NCBI RefSeq assembly: GCF_004916895.1 | Contig: NZ_SNTZ01000003.1 | Location: 1 to 64,000 of the forward strand | Direction: 5' to 3' | DNA length: 64,000 bases | Source of the DNA: Flagellimonas alvinocaridis | GTDB lineage: Bacteria; Bacteroidota; Bacteroidia; Flavobacteriales; Flavobacteriaceae | In this document: one piece after another, positions 1-8,804 of the stretch | Layout of the letters: each line of letters starts with the position of its first letter | Numbering within the stretch: position 1 is the stretch's first letter | Notes under the pieces: generated by a model | What the model was told of the DNA's origin: nothing | Seen by the model: the letters and a program-made list of their open reading frames with translations, nothing else | Databases searched by the model: none | Translations under genes and position numbers: made by a program

Positions 1-50
1 TTTTAACAAAAAAAGCACTTAGACTTTTTACAGATAGATCTAATCTAAAG

Positions 51-141
51 GTGGTCCACTTTGGCCCGGCGCGGGTGGGTCACTTTCGTCCGGCCAGCTA
101 TGGTCACTTTAACCCGGCGAGGGTGGTATACTATGTCCGGC
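51..141. mobile_element. IS21-like terminal repeat array (IS end or remnant)
   Basis: Four imperfect direct repeats start near 52, 76, 101 and 124 with a period of about 24 bp. Each has the form TGG(G)TCACTTT followed by a few bases and CCGGC; the fourth is degenerate (TGGTATACTATGTCCGGC). Multiple short terminal repeats with TCACTTT and CCGGC cores are characteristic of IS21-family ends in Bacteroidetes. No transposase (istA/istB) lies inside the window, so it is either upstream of base 1 or already lost. The array abuts a peptidase gene that has lost its 5' half, which is consistent with an insertion or deletion at this point. The exact terminus and any target duplication could not be fixed. 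Confidence 0.55.
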
Positions 142-163
142 GTTTCCATTATACCATGGTTTT

Positions 164-484
164 GTGAACCAAAGTGATAAAAGCAATACCGGCATACACG
201 AATTTGTACACCTTTTAGATAAGCTTGATGATTTTGCAGATGGTATTCCGGAAAGATTATTAGAGCATCAATATACCATACCTTGGATAAATTTGATCCA
301 TAAGGAAATGGAAGCGATAAACAGTGACCATTCTGATATTCGAAAATATGGTGGAACAAACGCTGTTGAATTTTTTGCAGTTGCTTCAGAGTATTTTTTT
401 GAACGTCCAGATTTACTCAAAAAAAAACATCCAGAACTTTATAACATGTTGGTTGTGTGCTTTATGCAGAATCCTGAGGCCTGA
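164..484 (+). pseudogene. Truncated MtfA-type (M90) zinc peptidase, C-terminal part only
   Basis: The frame encodes about 106 residues matching the C-terminal half of the MtfA/M90 zinc peptidase family. It contains the metal-binding HEFVH motif, the following LLDK and DGIPE segment, and the EFFAVASEYFFE stretch that in MtfA supplies the later conserved acidic residue. Family members are usually about 250 residues, so the N-terminal half is missing. The GTG at 164 is only the first in-frame start-like codon; family similarity appears to begin there or a few codons earlier, just after the IS21-like repeats. The gene is therefore probably a 5'-truncated remnant. In E. coli MtfA is linked to glucose uptake control through the repressor Mlc, but no such role can be inferred for this fragment. 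Confidence 0.7.
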
Positions 485-978
485 ATTCATAATTGAATTA
501 TATCATTTGCAATTGATCAATTTTAAAAGCTGATTCGTAGATGCCCCAATCTTTTTATGCTTACCTCCCAAACCAGGATCGTTTAATAGTATAATAACCT
601 TAATTTTAAGCAGCAAGGGCAAATGTGATTAACAGTTAAGAGTGATTTCTCTAAATTTTGCGTGAATTTGGGTTCTGTTTGTGGTTATGAATCCTTTCAG
701 GAGATAATAGGTCAGATTTGGTGTCGGGATCCAATATAATGTTCCGATCTATTGCTTTAGGGTCATTAAAATGTCCCAGAATGGTTTTGCCACAATACGC
801 CGTGAGCTTAATTTTCTTCAATTATTAGATTAGAGATTACTTAGACCTTAAAAATCGTATTCCAATTTTAAACGAATTTTGGCCTTGTTTAATTTTTTTT
901 AACCACGTTAAAATCTTTTCGTTTCTCATTTCGGAATCCTATGATTCAAAAAGATGGTCTCTTTTTGAAATCTATCTT
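485..978. other. Gene-poor stretch with weak coding relics
   Basis: About 490 bp without a convincing gene. On the minus strand 651-821 is open for 56 codons from a TTG and encodes a fairly protein-like sequence (KLTAYCGKTILGHFNDPKA and onward). The stretch 929-837 encodes a 30-residue basic peptide starting MRNEKILTWLKKIK. I recognise neither, and both may be debris of a decayed gene next to the IS end. No tRNA or strong hairpin was seen. Confidence 0.35.
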
Positions 979-1431
979 TTATTTTTTTCTTCTTTTACCC
1001 GACATTTCTAGTATTTTGATTTGAAAGACGACTGGAATGCCATTAGCAGATGATTTACTGGAAAATTCATTGATGAACCCTACCTCTCTGTTTTCTTTTC
1101 TACGGATAATGTCCTTCACGCCTTCGGTGAATAGATGTAATTTTTGTTTGGCACTACTGCCTCGAATTTCTTCGAATGTACCTTGTAACATGACCGATTC
1201 CCAATTGGATATGGATTGCACTTGTTCGACTTGAACGGCAACCGATTTGTTGGCTCGCATCGCATCGATTTTATGGCCTTCCGAGGTATAGCTAATGATC
1301 GTATTGTCCGTAGGGTCAAAATAATAGGTAAAGGGAATCACATGGGGCTTCCCTTGCCATAGATAGGCCAAGTGGCCGAGGTAATTGTTCCTGAGTATGC
1401 GTTCGATCGCGTTTGGTGTTAAATCTGTCAT
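979..1431 (-). CDS. Pyridoxamine 5'-phosphate oxidase-like flavin-binding protein
   Basis: A 150-residue protein of the split-barrel PNPOx-like (NimA-like) FMN-binding superfamily. The N-terminal part (residues 1-90) has the typical order: a short helix, a strand reading GHLAYLWQGKPHVIPFTYYFD, then ISYTSEGHKIDAMRANKSVAVQVEQ. The second half continues the barrel and ends in a basic tail. Such proteins bind FMN, F420 or heme and reduce small molecules, but substrates are unpredictable from sequence. It lies 178 bp downstream of the cardiolipin synthase gene on the same strand, so it may be the last gene of the long minus-strand array or have its own promoter. The start at 1431 gives a normal family N-terminus. 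Confidence 0.75.
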   Translation of the reverse strand: MTDLTPNAIERILRNNYLGHLAYLWQGKPHVIPFTYYFDPTDNTIISYTSEGHKIDAMRANKSVAVQVEQVQSISNWESVMLQGTFEEIRGSSAKQKLHLFTEGVKDIIRRKENREVGFINEFSSKSSANGIPVVFQIKILEMSGKRRKK

Positions 1432-1609
1432 TATTAATGTATTTCAATATTACTAATCGTTTTATATGTATGGTGCCTAGCGCAGTTACAGTTTGCATTC
1501 CGCCACTGATTGTATATTTCCTTATTTTAGGTTCTTGTGCCGTATGGTTTGCTGCTCGGGTCGTAAAGACAGATAAACGAGCCCAACCATTTAACCACTT
1601 GCCAACATA

Positions 1610-2791
1610 TTATAACCTATAATTTTTCAAAAACCTTAAATGCGGAAGAAAGGTCAGAAAAAGCATAATCGTTCGTACCATTTGGTAAAAAATCCAATTA
1701 CCCAACTTATTGAATATACCGGCTCTTTGTCTTAGACTCCCCTTTGTAATTTCGCTACACTCGCTTATAACTATTTCAAAGTCAGCCCGAAGGTTTTCGG
1801 CAAATTCTACTGAGTGAACCTCTACGTTCATTTCAATGCTGCCATAGCAACTAAGACTGTTCAAGTTAAATGAGCCTATGGTAGACCATTTGTTATCAAC
1901 CACCGCAGCTTTACCGTGTACTACGGATCTGTTCCATTCAAAAATTCTCATATGATGGTCCAAAAAGGAGGAGTACAAATGTTCGGTTGCCCGCCGCACC
2001 AACGGCACATCGCTAATACCCGCTAAGATCACCGTTGTTCTTATTCCTCTTCTACAGGCCTTTTTCAAAGCCTTTGCCAATCTGCTTCCAGGCAAAAAAT
2101 ACGAGCCCACGATTACTATTTCCTTTTCGGCATGAATGAAGGCGTTCGTGTAGGCATCACAGACTTCTGTTTTTCGCTGCAGCCAGTCGTTTTGTAAAAT
2201 TCCCACCAGTGCGCTACCGGCCGAATGTAACACTGGCGGTATTTTTTTTGAACTCCCCTTTTTGAAAAAGTAATCGCTACATAATATTTGTAGATTTTCA
2301 GCTGCCGGGCAGTTCAACTGAACGGCATAGTCCAACCAAGGTTCCGAACCTGTCGTTCCGTGGTATTTATCGGCAATATTGATTCCGCCTATCAATGCCA
2401 TTTTTTCATCGGCGACCACAATTTTATGGTGCATCCGCCTACCGATATAAAAATTGTTCAGAGAGAATAAAGGCGAAAAAAAACGAAGTAAAATACCATG
2501 CTGCACCAAATCTTGGGCAAAACTATTGGGTAATGCAGCGCTACCATAGGCATCCAATAAGACATATACCTTTACCTTTCGTTGAGCGGCTTTCTTCAAA
2601 CAGGAGGCTATACGGTTTCCCGTATCATCGTTTTCAAAAATGTAGGTCTGTATATGGATTTCTTTTTCTGCCTTATCGATTAGCTTTTCCAGCCTTAAAA
2701 AATAGTCTTCTCCCGAACGAACCAATTCAACATATTTCGAATTGTCAGCAGCATTTTGAAGTGCTGTTTTACTACATTTTCTATGATCCAT
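1610..2791 (-). CDS. Cardiolipin synthase-type phospholipase D protein
   Basis: A 393-residue protein with two phospholipase D (HKD) motifs. The first reads HHKIVVADEKMALIGG (near residues 120-137), the second VHGKAAVVDNKWSTIGSFN (near residues 290-310). Two HKD copies form one active site that transfers phosphatidyl groups to make cardiolipin. Membrane segments usual at the N-terminus of ClsA are absent, so it resembles the ClsB-like short form; a hydrophobic stretch occurs only near the C-terminus. Its start lies 2 bp after the stop of the MFS gene, so the two are probably co-transcribed. Membrane lipid remodelling fits the stress theme of the block. Confidence 0.85.
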   Translation of the reverse strand: MDHRKCSKTALQNAADNSKYVELVRSGEDYFLRLEKLIDKAEKEIHIQTYIFENDDTGNRIASCLKKAAQRKVKVYVLLDAYGSAALPNSFAQDLVQHGILLRFFSPLFSLNNFYIGRRMHHKIVVADEKMALIGGINIADKYHGTTGSEPWLDYAVQLNCPAAENLQILCSDYFFKKGSSKKIPPVLHSAGSALVGILQNDWLQRKTEVCDAYTNAFIHAEKEIVIVGSYFLPGSRLAKALKKACRRGIRTTVILAGISDVPLVRRATEHLYSSFLDHHMRIFEWNRSVVHGKAAVVDNKWSTIGSFNLNSLSCYGSIEMNVEVHSVEFAENLRADFEIVISECSEITKGSLRQRAGIFNKLGNWIFYQMVRTIMLFLTFLPHLRFLKNYRL

Positions 2792-2793
2792 CC

Positions 2794-4053
2794 CTATAGT
2801 TTTTTATGCTGGTCAGCCAATAAGGGCGCGTCAATCCCTTTATTTGGTCGCTTCAAAAAGTAAACCAGTCCCATAGCACCAAAAATGGTTGCACCGGCAA
2901 TAATAAAAGGGTAATAAAACCCACCAGCTATCAGCCAAGTCCCCAATACCGGGCCCAAAATCTGTCCGATGCTGTTCGTGGAACTTTGAATGGATATATT
3001 CCTTCCCGTATTATCCCGGGAAATCAAAGAAACTGCCGAAAGCAGGTTTGGTGTCACCATGGCTCCCCCAGCTGCGAAAATTATTATGGTACCGTAAATG
3101 TATAGTTCACCGCTCACAAAGGGGAAGACAATTAACGAAACACCGGATATTAATAACCCTAATGTTATTTGCTGTTTTGAGGTCAGCATTTTTTCGCCAT
3201 AGGTCGCGAACACAGGCTGCAAAATGGCCATTACAGAACCACAGAGCATAAAACCGATACCCACCTGATTGGTTGTAAATGCCAACTCATCCTTCCCATA
3301 AATTGAAAACACGGTCTCAAACAGGGTAACCACAAACTGTATCGCAAAGGATAGGAGCAACAAAATGATAAAATAGTTACTCAGGGAAAAACTGAATTTG
3401 ACCGCCTCAGAAACAATACGTTTTTTTATTTCGGTATTCTTCAGCCATTTTATGATTATCAGTAATACCACAAAGCCCAAAAGAGCGGCCAAAATAAAGG
3501 GAACCGAAAAACGGTCTAAGTGGAACACCCCAAAAGAGTATGTATAATGTAGGTTCGTTTGCGACAGAAATCCCCCCAGAACAGGGCCAAATATCACCCC
3601 GGAACTGATAGCGACCCCAGACCAGGCCATTATTTTGGTCCTTCGCTTTTCAGAGGTAATATCACTTAAATAGGCATTACTGACCGGAATGACCGCTGAC
3701 GTAAAGATGCCCCCTATGATACGGCCTATATATAGCATCGACAGAGAAGTGGCAAGACCGGTTAGCAAGTTCATCACGACAAAACCTACAAGCCCCAATA
3801 GTATTATAGGTTTACGGCCGTGTTTATCGGAAAGCTTGCCCCAGACGATAACGAACAAGAGCTGGAACAACGGATAAATACTGGTCAACATTCCGATATG
3901 GAAGTTGATAAGGTCCGTATCCAGATTGTCTTTTAAAGCCAGCCTTTCGGTATAATATGGGAGGGTAGGCAATAAAATGCCGTAGCCCAACATCACTACG
4001 AACAAACTCAATAAAACTAGGAATATTCTACCGAGTTTTTCTTTCCTGTTCAT
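2794..4053 (-). CDS. MFS drug/metabolite efflux transporter
   Basis: A 419-residue major facilitator with about 12 hydrophobic segments. The conserved loop after TM2 reads GKLSDKHGRKPIILLG, and the TM5 antiporter-like region reads ISSGVIFGPVLGGFLSQ, typical of drug:H+ antiporters of the TetA/MdtG kind. The start chosen (MNRKEKLGRIF at 4053) overlaps the TGA of copB by one base (TGATG), indicating translational coupling; a longer in-frame reading upstream would only translate the 3' part of copB out of frame. The substrate cannot be predicted. Coupling to a copper ATPase suggests export during metal or envelope stress, which is inference. Confidence 0.85.
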   Translation of the reverse strand: MNRKEKLGRIFLVLLSLFVVMLGYGILLPTLPYYTERLALKDNLDTDLINFHIGMLTSIYPLFQLLFVIVWGKLSDKHGRKPIILLGLVGFVVMNLLTGLATSLSMLYIGRIIGGIFTSAVIPVSNAYLSDITSEKRRTKIMAWSGVAISSGVIFGPVLGGFLSQTNLHYTYSFGVFHLDRFSVPFILAALLGFVVLLIIIKWLKNTEIKKRIVSEAVKFSFSLSNYFIILLLLSFAIQFVVTLFETVFSIYGKDELAFTTNQVGIGFMLCGSVMAILQPVFATYGEKMLTSKQQITLGLLISGVSLIVFPFVSGELYIYGTIIIFAAGGAMVTPNLLSAVSLISRDNTGRNISIQSSTNSIGQILGPVLGTWLIAGGFYYPFIIAGATIFGAMGLVYFLKRPNKGIDAPLLADQHKKL

Positions 4054-6200
4054 CAGTTGCTTCCGATTTTTCTTTTTAACAATTGAGCGTTTATGGCAAC
4101 AATGATGGTACTCAAGCTCATAAATACGGCACCTACTGCTGGCCCCAACACAAATCCTGAAGAATATAAAACCCCAGCGGCCAACGGTATGGCCACAACG
4201 TTGTAGCCTGTTGCCCACACCAAATTCTGGATCATTTTGTTATAGGTGGCTTTACCGAACAATATCAGATTGGCGATATCTTTTGGGTTACTGTTTACCA
4301 AAATGATATCGGCGGTTTCCGCGGCAACATCGGTACCGGAACCAACAGCAATTCCTACATCAGCTTTTGCCAATGCAGGTGCGTCATTGACCCCATCTCC
4401 CGTCATGGCCACAAACTCTCCTTTGCTTTCCAGCTCTTTTACGATTTCCACTTTTTGATGGGGTAGCACCTCGGCATAATACCCATCCAAACCAAGTTTG
4501 TCACTCACAGCCTTTGCGGTTTTTTCATTATCGCCCGTAGCCATTAAGACTTTGATGTTATTCTTTTTGAATACTTTGATGGCATCGGCAGATTCTGGCC
4601 GTATTTCATCGGCCAGTGCAATATATCCTGCTAATTTTCCATCTATCAGAACAAAAACTACGGTCTCTGCGGCATCACTATAGGCATCTTCGGTAATTTG
4701 GATTTTTTCATCCCGAAGATATCCCGGACTTACTACCTTGACCTTCTTACCCTCTACGATTGCCTCTACACCCTTGCCCGTTATGGCGTTGAAGTTTTTG
4801 GGCTTTGGAATCTCGATGTCCTTTTCTTTGACCTTTTTGATGATCCCCACGGCGATGGGGTGTTCGGAGCTTAGTTCCAGAGCACTGGATAACCTCAGAA
4901 TTTCATCTCTGGTGTACAATTCGTTCACTGATTCAATTCGGGTCACCCCAAAATCACCTTTGGTCAATGTTCCTGTTTTATCAAACAATAAAGCCGATAT
5001 TTTTCGGGATTCTTCAAAGGCCGTTCTGTTCCGGATCAATAAACCATTTTGGGCAGATACCGCTGTAGATATAGCGACAACCAACGGAATGGCAAGACCG
5101 AGCGCGTGTGGACAGGCAATGACCATGACCGTTACCATTCTTTCCAATGCAAAAACAAATGGGAAACCTAAAATCAGCCAAACCGCGAGTGTCCCAAAGC
5201 CAATGGCCAATGCAATATAGGTCAGCCATTTGGCCGCCCGATCTGAAAGGTTCTGCATCTTCGATTTCGTGCGCTGTGCCTCATCGACCATCTTGATCAC
5301 CTTGTTCAGGTAACTGTCCTTTCCAGTATGCTCTACCTTTACCCTTAAGGTACTATTGCCATTTATGGAACCTCCGATGACCTTATCCTGTACTTCTTTT
5401 TTTACCGGTTTTGACTCGCCTGTCAGCATCGACTCGTTCAGGTAGCTAGATCCTTCGGTGATGATGCCATCCGCGGGTACTTTCTCGCCGGGTTTAACCA
5501 ATATGATGTCATCTTTTAATAAATCCTCTAGTTTTACATCTTGAATTTTATCACCCACAACTTTATGGGCCTCAGCGGGCAGCATACTGACCAAAAGTTG
5601 GAGTGCCTTGGATGCGCCCAGCACCGATTTCATTTCCAACCAATGTCCCAACAGCATGATGACAATCAAGGTGCTCAGTTCCCAGAAAAAGTCCTCCCCA
5701 GGGAGTCCGAAAACTGTAGCGGCACTATAGAAATAGGCCACACTTATAGCCATTGAGATTAGGGCCATCATGCCCGGACCCTTGGATTTTATTTCATTAT
5801 AAAATCCCTTTAAAAATGGCCAGCCGCCCCAGAAATAGACAAATGTTGATAGTGCAAATAGGATATACGGATTTCCGGGGAGCAATAGGTCATACCCAAA
5901 AAACTCCTGTATCATTGGCGATAAGAACAATATTGGGATGGTAACGATTAAAGATATCCAAAACCGTTTTCTAAAATCCTTGACCATCATTTTATGGTGG
6001 TCGTGCCCCATTTGTCCGTGAGCGGGGTTATGGCCCGAATGGTCTCCACTTCCGTGATCCATTTTAGAATGGTCTTCTCTTTGGTGTTGCTTTTTGGAGG
6101 AGTCCATCTTAGCATGGTCATGGTTACTGTGATCCATTTTTGAGTGATCCATCTTAGAATGGTCCATTTTTTTGTCCTTGTGCTCTTTGTGATTGTCCAT
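4053..6200 (-). CDS. copB: CopB-type (P1B-3) copper-translocating ATPase
   Basis: A 715-residue heavy-metal P-type ATPase. The first about 72 residues are a His/Met/Asp-rich tail built from repeated MDHSK units, a cytosolic metal-binding region typical of CopB. Membrane helices start near residue 80. The TM metal motif is CPH (residues 363-365) rather than CPC, which defines subgroup P1B-3 associated with Cu(II)/Cu(I)/Ag export. The phosphorylation motif DKTGTLT is at 407, the HP motif is in SSEHPIAVG, and TGDGVND is present. It follows ppk2 by 12 bp and is coupled to the MFS gene. It sits in the metabolic array, not in the copper cluster 30 kb away, so it may be regulated differently from CopA. 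Confidence 0.93.
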   Translation of the reverse strand: MDNHKEHKDKKMDHSKMDHSKMDHSNHDHAKMDSSKKQHQREDHSKMDHGSGDHSGHNPAHGQMGHDHHKMMVKDFRKRFWISLIVTIPILFLSPMIQEFFGYDLLLPGNPYILFALSTFVYFWGGWPFLKGFYNEIKSKGPGMMALISMAISVAYFYSAATVFGLPGEDFFWELSTLIVIMLLGHWLEMKSVLGASKALQLLVSMLPAEAHKVVGDKIQDVKLEDLLKDDIILVKPGEKVPADGIITEGSSYLNESMLTGESKPVKKEVQDKVIGGSINGNSTLRVKVEHTGKDSYLNKVIKMVDEAQRTKSKMQNLSDRAAKWLTYIALAIGFGTLAVWLILGFPFVFALERMVTVMVIACPHALGLAIPLVVAISTAVSAQNGLLIRNRTAFEESRKISALLFDKTGTLTKGDFGVTRIESVNELYTRDEILRLSSALELSSEHPIAVGIIKKVKEKDIEIPKPKNFNAITGKGVEAIVEGKKVKVVSPGYLRDEKIQITEDAYSDAAETVVFVLIDGKLAGYIALADEIRPESADAIKVFKKNNIKVLMATGDNEKTAKAVSDKLGLDGYYAEVLPHQKVEIVKELESKGEFVAMTGDGVNDAPALAKADVGIAVGSGTDVAAETADIILVNSNPKDIANLILFGKATYNKMIQNLVWATGYNVVAIPLAAGVLYSSGFVLGPAVGAVFMSLSTIIVAINAQLLKRKIGSN

Positions 6201-6212
6201 AGTGTTCTATTT

Positions 6213-6944
6213 TTAGGTATTTGGATATGTTAAATTATGTTTTTTAAGGTGTTCCAATACTATTTTGGCAACGCAATAGTTGCGGTACCAACGTTTGTCG
6301 GCTGCAATAATGTGCCATTGAGGGTCGTTGCAGTTGTTCATTAACATATTATAAGCCTCTCTGTAAACTTCCCATTGGCTGGCCGCTTTTTCGTCTTCGG
6401 CACTATATTTCCAGCGTTTATAAGGTTTGGTCTGTCTTTCTTTGATACGTTCTTTCTGTTCTTCTTTGGAGATATGAAGAAAAAATTTGAGTACATGAAT
6501 GTTATTTTGCCTAAGATGCTGTTCCATATATTTTAATAGCTTGCAACGGTGTTCAAGTATTTCTTCTTCGAGGGAATTGGTAACCTTGGGTACCAGGATA
6601 TCTTCATAATACGAGCGGTTAAAAACTTGTATCATGCCCTTTTGGGGAAAGTGCGGATAGACCCTCCACAGAAAGTCGTGCCTGAGCTCCTCTTCGGTCG
6701 GCTTTTTGAATGATTTTACATGAACACCCTGTGGATTCATGCCCTTAAGCGCATTACGAATCGTACCGTCTTTTCCAGAAGTATCCATTCCCTGCAAAAT
6801 AATCAACAAGCCAAAGCGCCCATCGGCATAAAATTTGTTCTGAAGCTCAAAAAGTTCTTCCCGTATCCCTAACAATCTTTTTTTGGATTGTTTTTTTGAG
6901 CTACCTGCGGGAGGAAGGGTTGAAATTGTATTTAAGTCTATCAT
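6213..6944 (-). CDS. ppk2: Polyphosphate kinase 2 family protein (PPK2)
   Basis: A 243-residue PPK2-family phosphotransferase. The Walker A-like loop GMDTSGKDGT is at residues 52-61, followed by the lid and Walker B region containing FLWRVYPHFPQKG and FNRSYYEDILVPKV. These enzymes move phosphate between polyphosphate and nucleotides, usually polyP + ADP (or AMP) to ATP (or ADP), so they can regenerate adenine nucleotides without respiration. The length matches single-domain PPK2; the AMP versus ADP class cannot be assigned. It is 11 bp downstream of a small protein gene and just upstream of copB. Context with AMP phosphorylase, acetate kinase and PFK supports a role in energy rescue. Confidence 0.9.
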   Translation of the reverse strand: MIDLNTISTLPPAGSSKKQSKKRLLGIREELFELQNKFYADGRFGLLIILQGMDTSGKDGTIRNALKGMNPQGVHVKSFKKPTEEELRHDFLWRVYPHFPQKGMIQVFNRSYYEDILVPKVTNSLEEEILEHRCKLLKYMEQHLRQNNIHVLKFFLHISKEEQKERIKERQTKPYKRWKYSAEDEKAASQWEVYREAYNMLMNNCNDPQWHIIAADKRWYRNYCVAKIVLEHLKKHNLTYPNT

Positions 6945-6955
6945 AGGTTACAGTT

Positions 6956-7249
6956 TTATCGTAATTTTCTTCGCATTGCTTCCGAGATATTTTCAGCATA
7001 GACCCCATAGGCATCTACCAAAAGCCCCTTTATACCATCTTTTGATGAAATGGCATAAAGAACACTGTTATCGTCTGTACTGCTCATACCTTCAAAACGA
7101 TGGGTTTCATCCACATCAAAATCTTCGGGCTGAATTTCCATTTTCAGTGAGGCACATTGCAAGCATTCTGGTTTCAAGTTGAAATCATAGGTATATCCCC
7201 TGATCTGTAAATCATTAATTGCTTCTGATAGGGTGTCATAGTTTCTCAT
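6956..7249 (-). CDS. Small conserved soluble protein, function unknown
   Basis: A 97-residue soluble protein with an N-terminal helix (YDTLSEAINDLQIRGYTYDF), a CLQCAS pair of cysteines near residue 30 and a C-terminal region VYAISSKDGIKGLLVDAYGVY. I recognise this as a widespread small Bacteroidetes family that databases sometimes label phosphoribosylpyrophosphate synthetase. It has no PRPP loop and is far too short for that enzyme, so the label is probably propagated from neighbours such as the real Prs-like gene nearby. It lies between a secreted protein gene and ppk2, with gaps of 3 and 11 bp. No function can be given. Confidence 0.75.
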   Translation of the reverse strand: MRNYDTLSEAINDLQIRGYTYDFNLKPECLQCASLKMEIQPEDFDVDETHRFEGMSSTDDNSVLYAISSKDGIKGLLVDAYGVYAENISEAMRRKLR

Positions 7250-7252
7250 AAT

Positions 7253-7906
7253 TTATGGTTTGTATGTCATCGTAAAATAGCTGCCGTCTTTCTCGGTAAA
7301 TTTCTGGAATGATAACAAGTTCTCATTTGTAAGTTTTTCACTTGCAACATAGTCCAATTGTTTAATTCGTATACCAATGGCGTAGGCTTTAATATTGATT
7401 TTGGATTTGATTGTTTTCCCATTACCATTGGATTCCAACACCCGGTCATAAATTTTTATTTTGCTGTTAGAACCAAAGAAATTCAACAATCCGGAGTCGA
7501 AACTCATTTCGAGTTCGACACTATCCAAGTTCGACAGATCATAGAGTTCCTTGAAATTTTCAGAGGTCGTACTGATTTCGGTTTCCTTGGATTTTGGGTT
7601 CGAAAACGGAAAGGCCATTACCATTATACTGGCTTCATCGGGCTTGCAGCGATACGTCATGGTGTATTTGTCAGTAGATTTTTTGTCCTTGTCAAACAGT
7701 TCGGCAACCACTTCAACCTCATAATATCCATCGACTTCTTTTAGCTTTCCCGCCTTAAAGGTCTGCTTGTTCAGAAAGTCTCCATTTTTATTAAAACTTT
7801 CCCGTTCCACCCATCTATCGGACAATTGTCCGATCAACATTTTATTCTGTGCATATGCAGAAACGACCATAAAAATGAATACTGTAAAGTGCAATCCTAT
7901 TTTCAT
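7253..7906 (-). CDS. Secreted protein of unknown function
   Basis: A 217-residue protein with a clear Sec signal peptide (MKIGLHFTVFIFMVVSAYAQ, cleavage expected after AYA or before QNK). The mature part is rich in beta-strand-like alternation, with repeated patterns such as GKLKEVDGYYEVEVVAELF and TYRCKPDEASIMVMAF. It resembles periplasmic or outer-membrane-associated Bacteroidetes proteins of the DUF3108/TapB type only in general appearance. Its start overlaps the stop of the PRPP-synthetase-like gene by 4 bp (ATGA), so it is co-translated with it. Its presence among cytosolic nucleotide enzymes is unexplained. Confidence 0.7.
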   Translation of the reverse strand: MKIGLHFTVFIFMVVSAYAQNKMLIGQLSDRWVERESFNKNGDFLNKQTFKAGKLKEVDGYYEVEVVAELFDKDKKSTDKYTMTYRCKPDEASIMVMAFPFSNPKSKETEISTTSENFKELYDLSNLDSVELEMSFDSGLLNFFGSNSKIKIYDRVLESNGNGKTIKSKINIKAYAIGIRIKQLDYVASEKLTNENLLSFQKFTEKDGSYFTMTYKP

Positions 7907-8796
7907 TGATGGTGCATCAGTTCGTTTACTTCCTTGGCTATGGTATCGCTTAAATCAATTTTATTTGACTGATGTGGAATTGTATTGCAGGTAATGATAT
8001 CCTTGACATGGGCATCCCAGAGATCTTGATAGGCATTCCCTGAAAATACGGCATGAATGCCAATGCATATTGCAGGTTTCATTCCCGTACTCTTCAAATG
8101 CTCCGTAGTATCTATCATGGTACGGGCCGTAGAGATGATATCGTCCACCAAAACAGGGGTCGCGTCCTTAAATTTGTCAACTTCAGGCACGGAGACTTCA
8201 ACATCACGGTCACCATGGCGAGTCTTTTGTAAGACCGTGAAAGGTGCTCCCGCTTTTTTTGCCACATCTGCAACCCACTGCTCGCTTTCCGAATCGGGCC
8301 CGATCAGTACCGGATTATGGATATTTTCCTTGATGTATTTTGAGATTTCGTCAGCGGCATGGATGACTCTGTTCGGAATTCTATATACTTCGCCCAACGA
8401 ATGTATCCGATGCAAATGGGGATCAATGGTGGTGATGCTATCTGCGAAACCCGAAATCAATTTCCCAAAAAAACCAGAAGTTACACCTTCACCTTCATTA
8501 AAAATCTTGTCTTGCCGCATATAGGCAAGATAGGGTGCTACCAAACAGGTACACATCGCACCAAGTGATTTTGCTGTTTGGCTTAAAAAATAGAGCGGTA
8601 ATAGTTTTTCATCTGGTTCGTGTAAGGTACAGACCAAAACTACACATTTATCTTTTACATCGGAAAGTATGCGTGTATAGGATTCACCGTCCGGAAATTT
8701 TCTTATGTTGCATTCCCCGATTTCCGCTTTCATTTTTTTAACCAACAACTCGGTGAGTTCCTGATTTCCGGGAAGACTGAATAATATAGTTTTCAT
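7903..8796 (-). CDS. Ribose-phosphate pyrophosphokinase homologue
   Basis: A 297-residue Prs-family protein. Conserved elements: FPDGE at residues 34-38, PYLAYMRQD at 88-96, a DPHLH metal/ATP segment at 125-129, and the PRPP loop VDDIISTARTM at 217-227. The IIST form of the loop and DPHLH resemble archaeal and other non-classical Prs proteins rather than the DIHAxQ/DTGGT form of bacterial housekeeping Prs. The usual GG of the loop is AR here. It follows the AMP-phosphorylase-type gene by 8 bp, a pairing that suggests handling of ribose-1,5-bisphosphate, ribose 5-phosphate or PRPP from nucleotide breakdown. It could form PRPP from R5P, or run in reverse to make ATP from PRPP and AMP; the direction is inference. 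Confidence 0.85.
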   Translation of the reverse strand: MKTILFSLPGNQELTELLVKKMKAEIGECNIRKFPDGESYTRILSDVKDKCVVLVCTLHEPDEKLLPLYFLSQTAKSLGAMCTCLVAPYLAYMRQDKIFNEGEGVTSGFFGKLISGFADSITTIDPHLHRIHSLGEVYRIPNRVIHAADEISKYIKENIHNPVLIGPDSESEQWVADVAKKAGAPFTVLQKTRHGDRDVEVSVPEVDKFKDATPVLVDDIISTARTMIDTTEHLKSTGMKPAICIGIHAVFSGNAYQDLWDAHVKDIITCNTIPHQSNKIDLSDTIAKEVNELMHHQ

Positions 8797-8804
8797 TTTG
8801 TTTT

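Noticed and set aside
4054..4218. Longer N-terminus for the MFS transporter
   Set aside because: The added residues are the out-of-frame reading of the copB 3' end; the coupled TGATG start at 4053 is preferred.
6956..7249. Calling the 97-residue protein a phosphoribosylpyrophosphate synthetase
   Set aside because: It lacks the PRPP loop and is far too short; the real Prs homologue is at 7903-8796.
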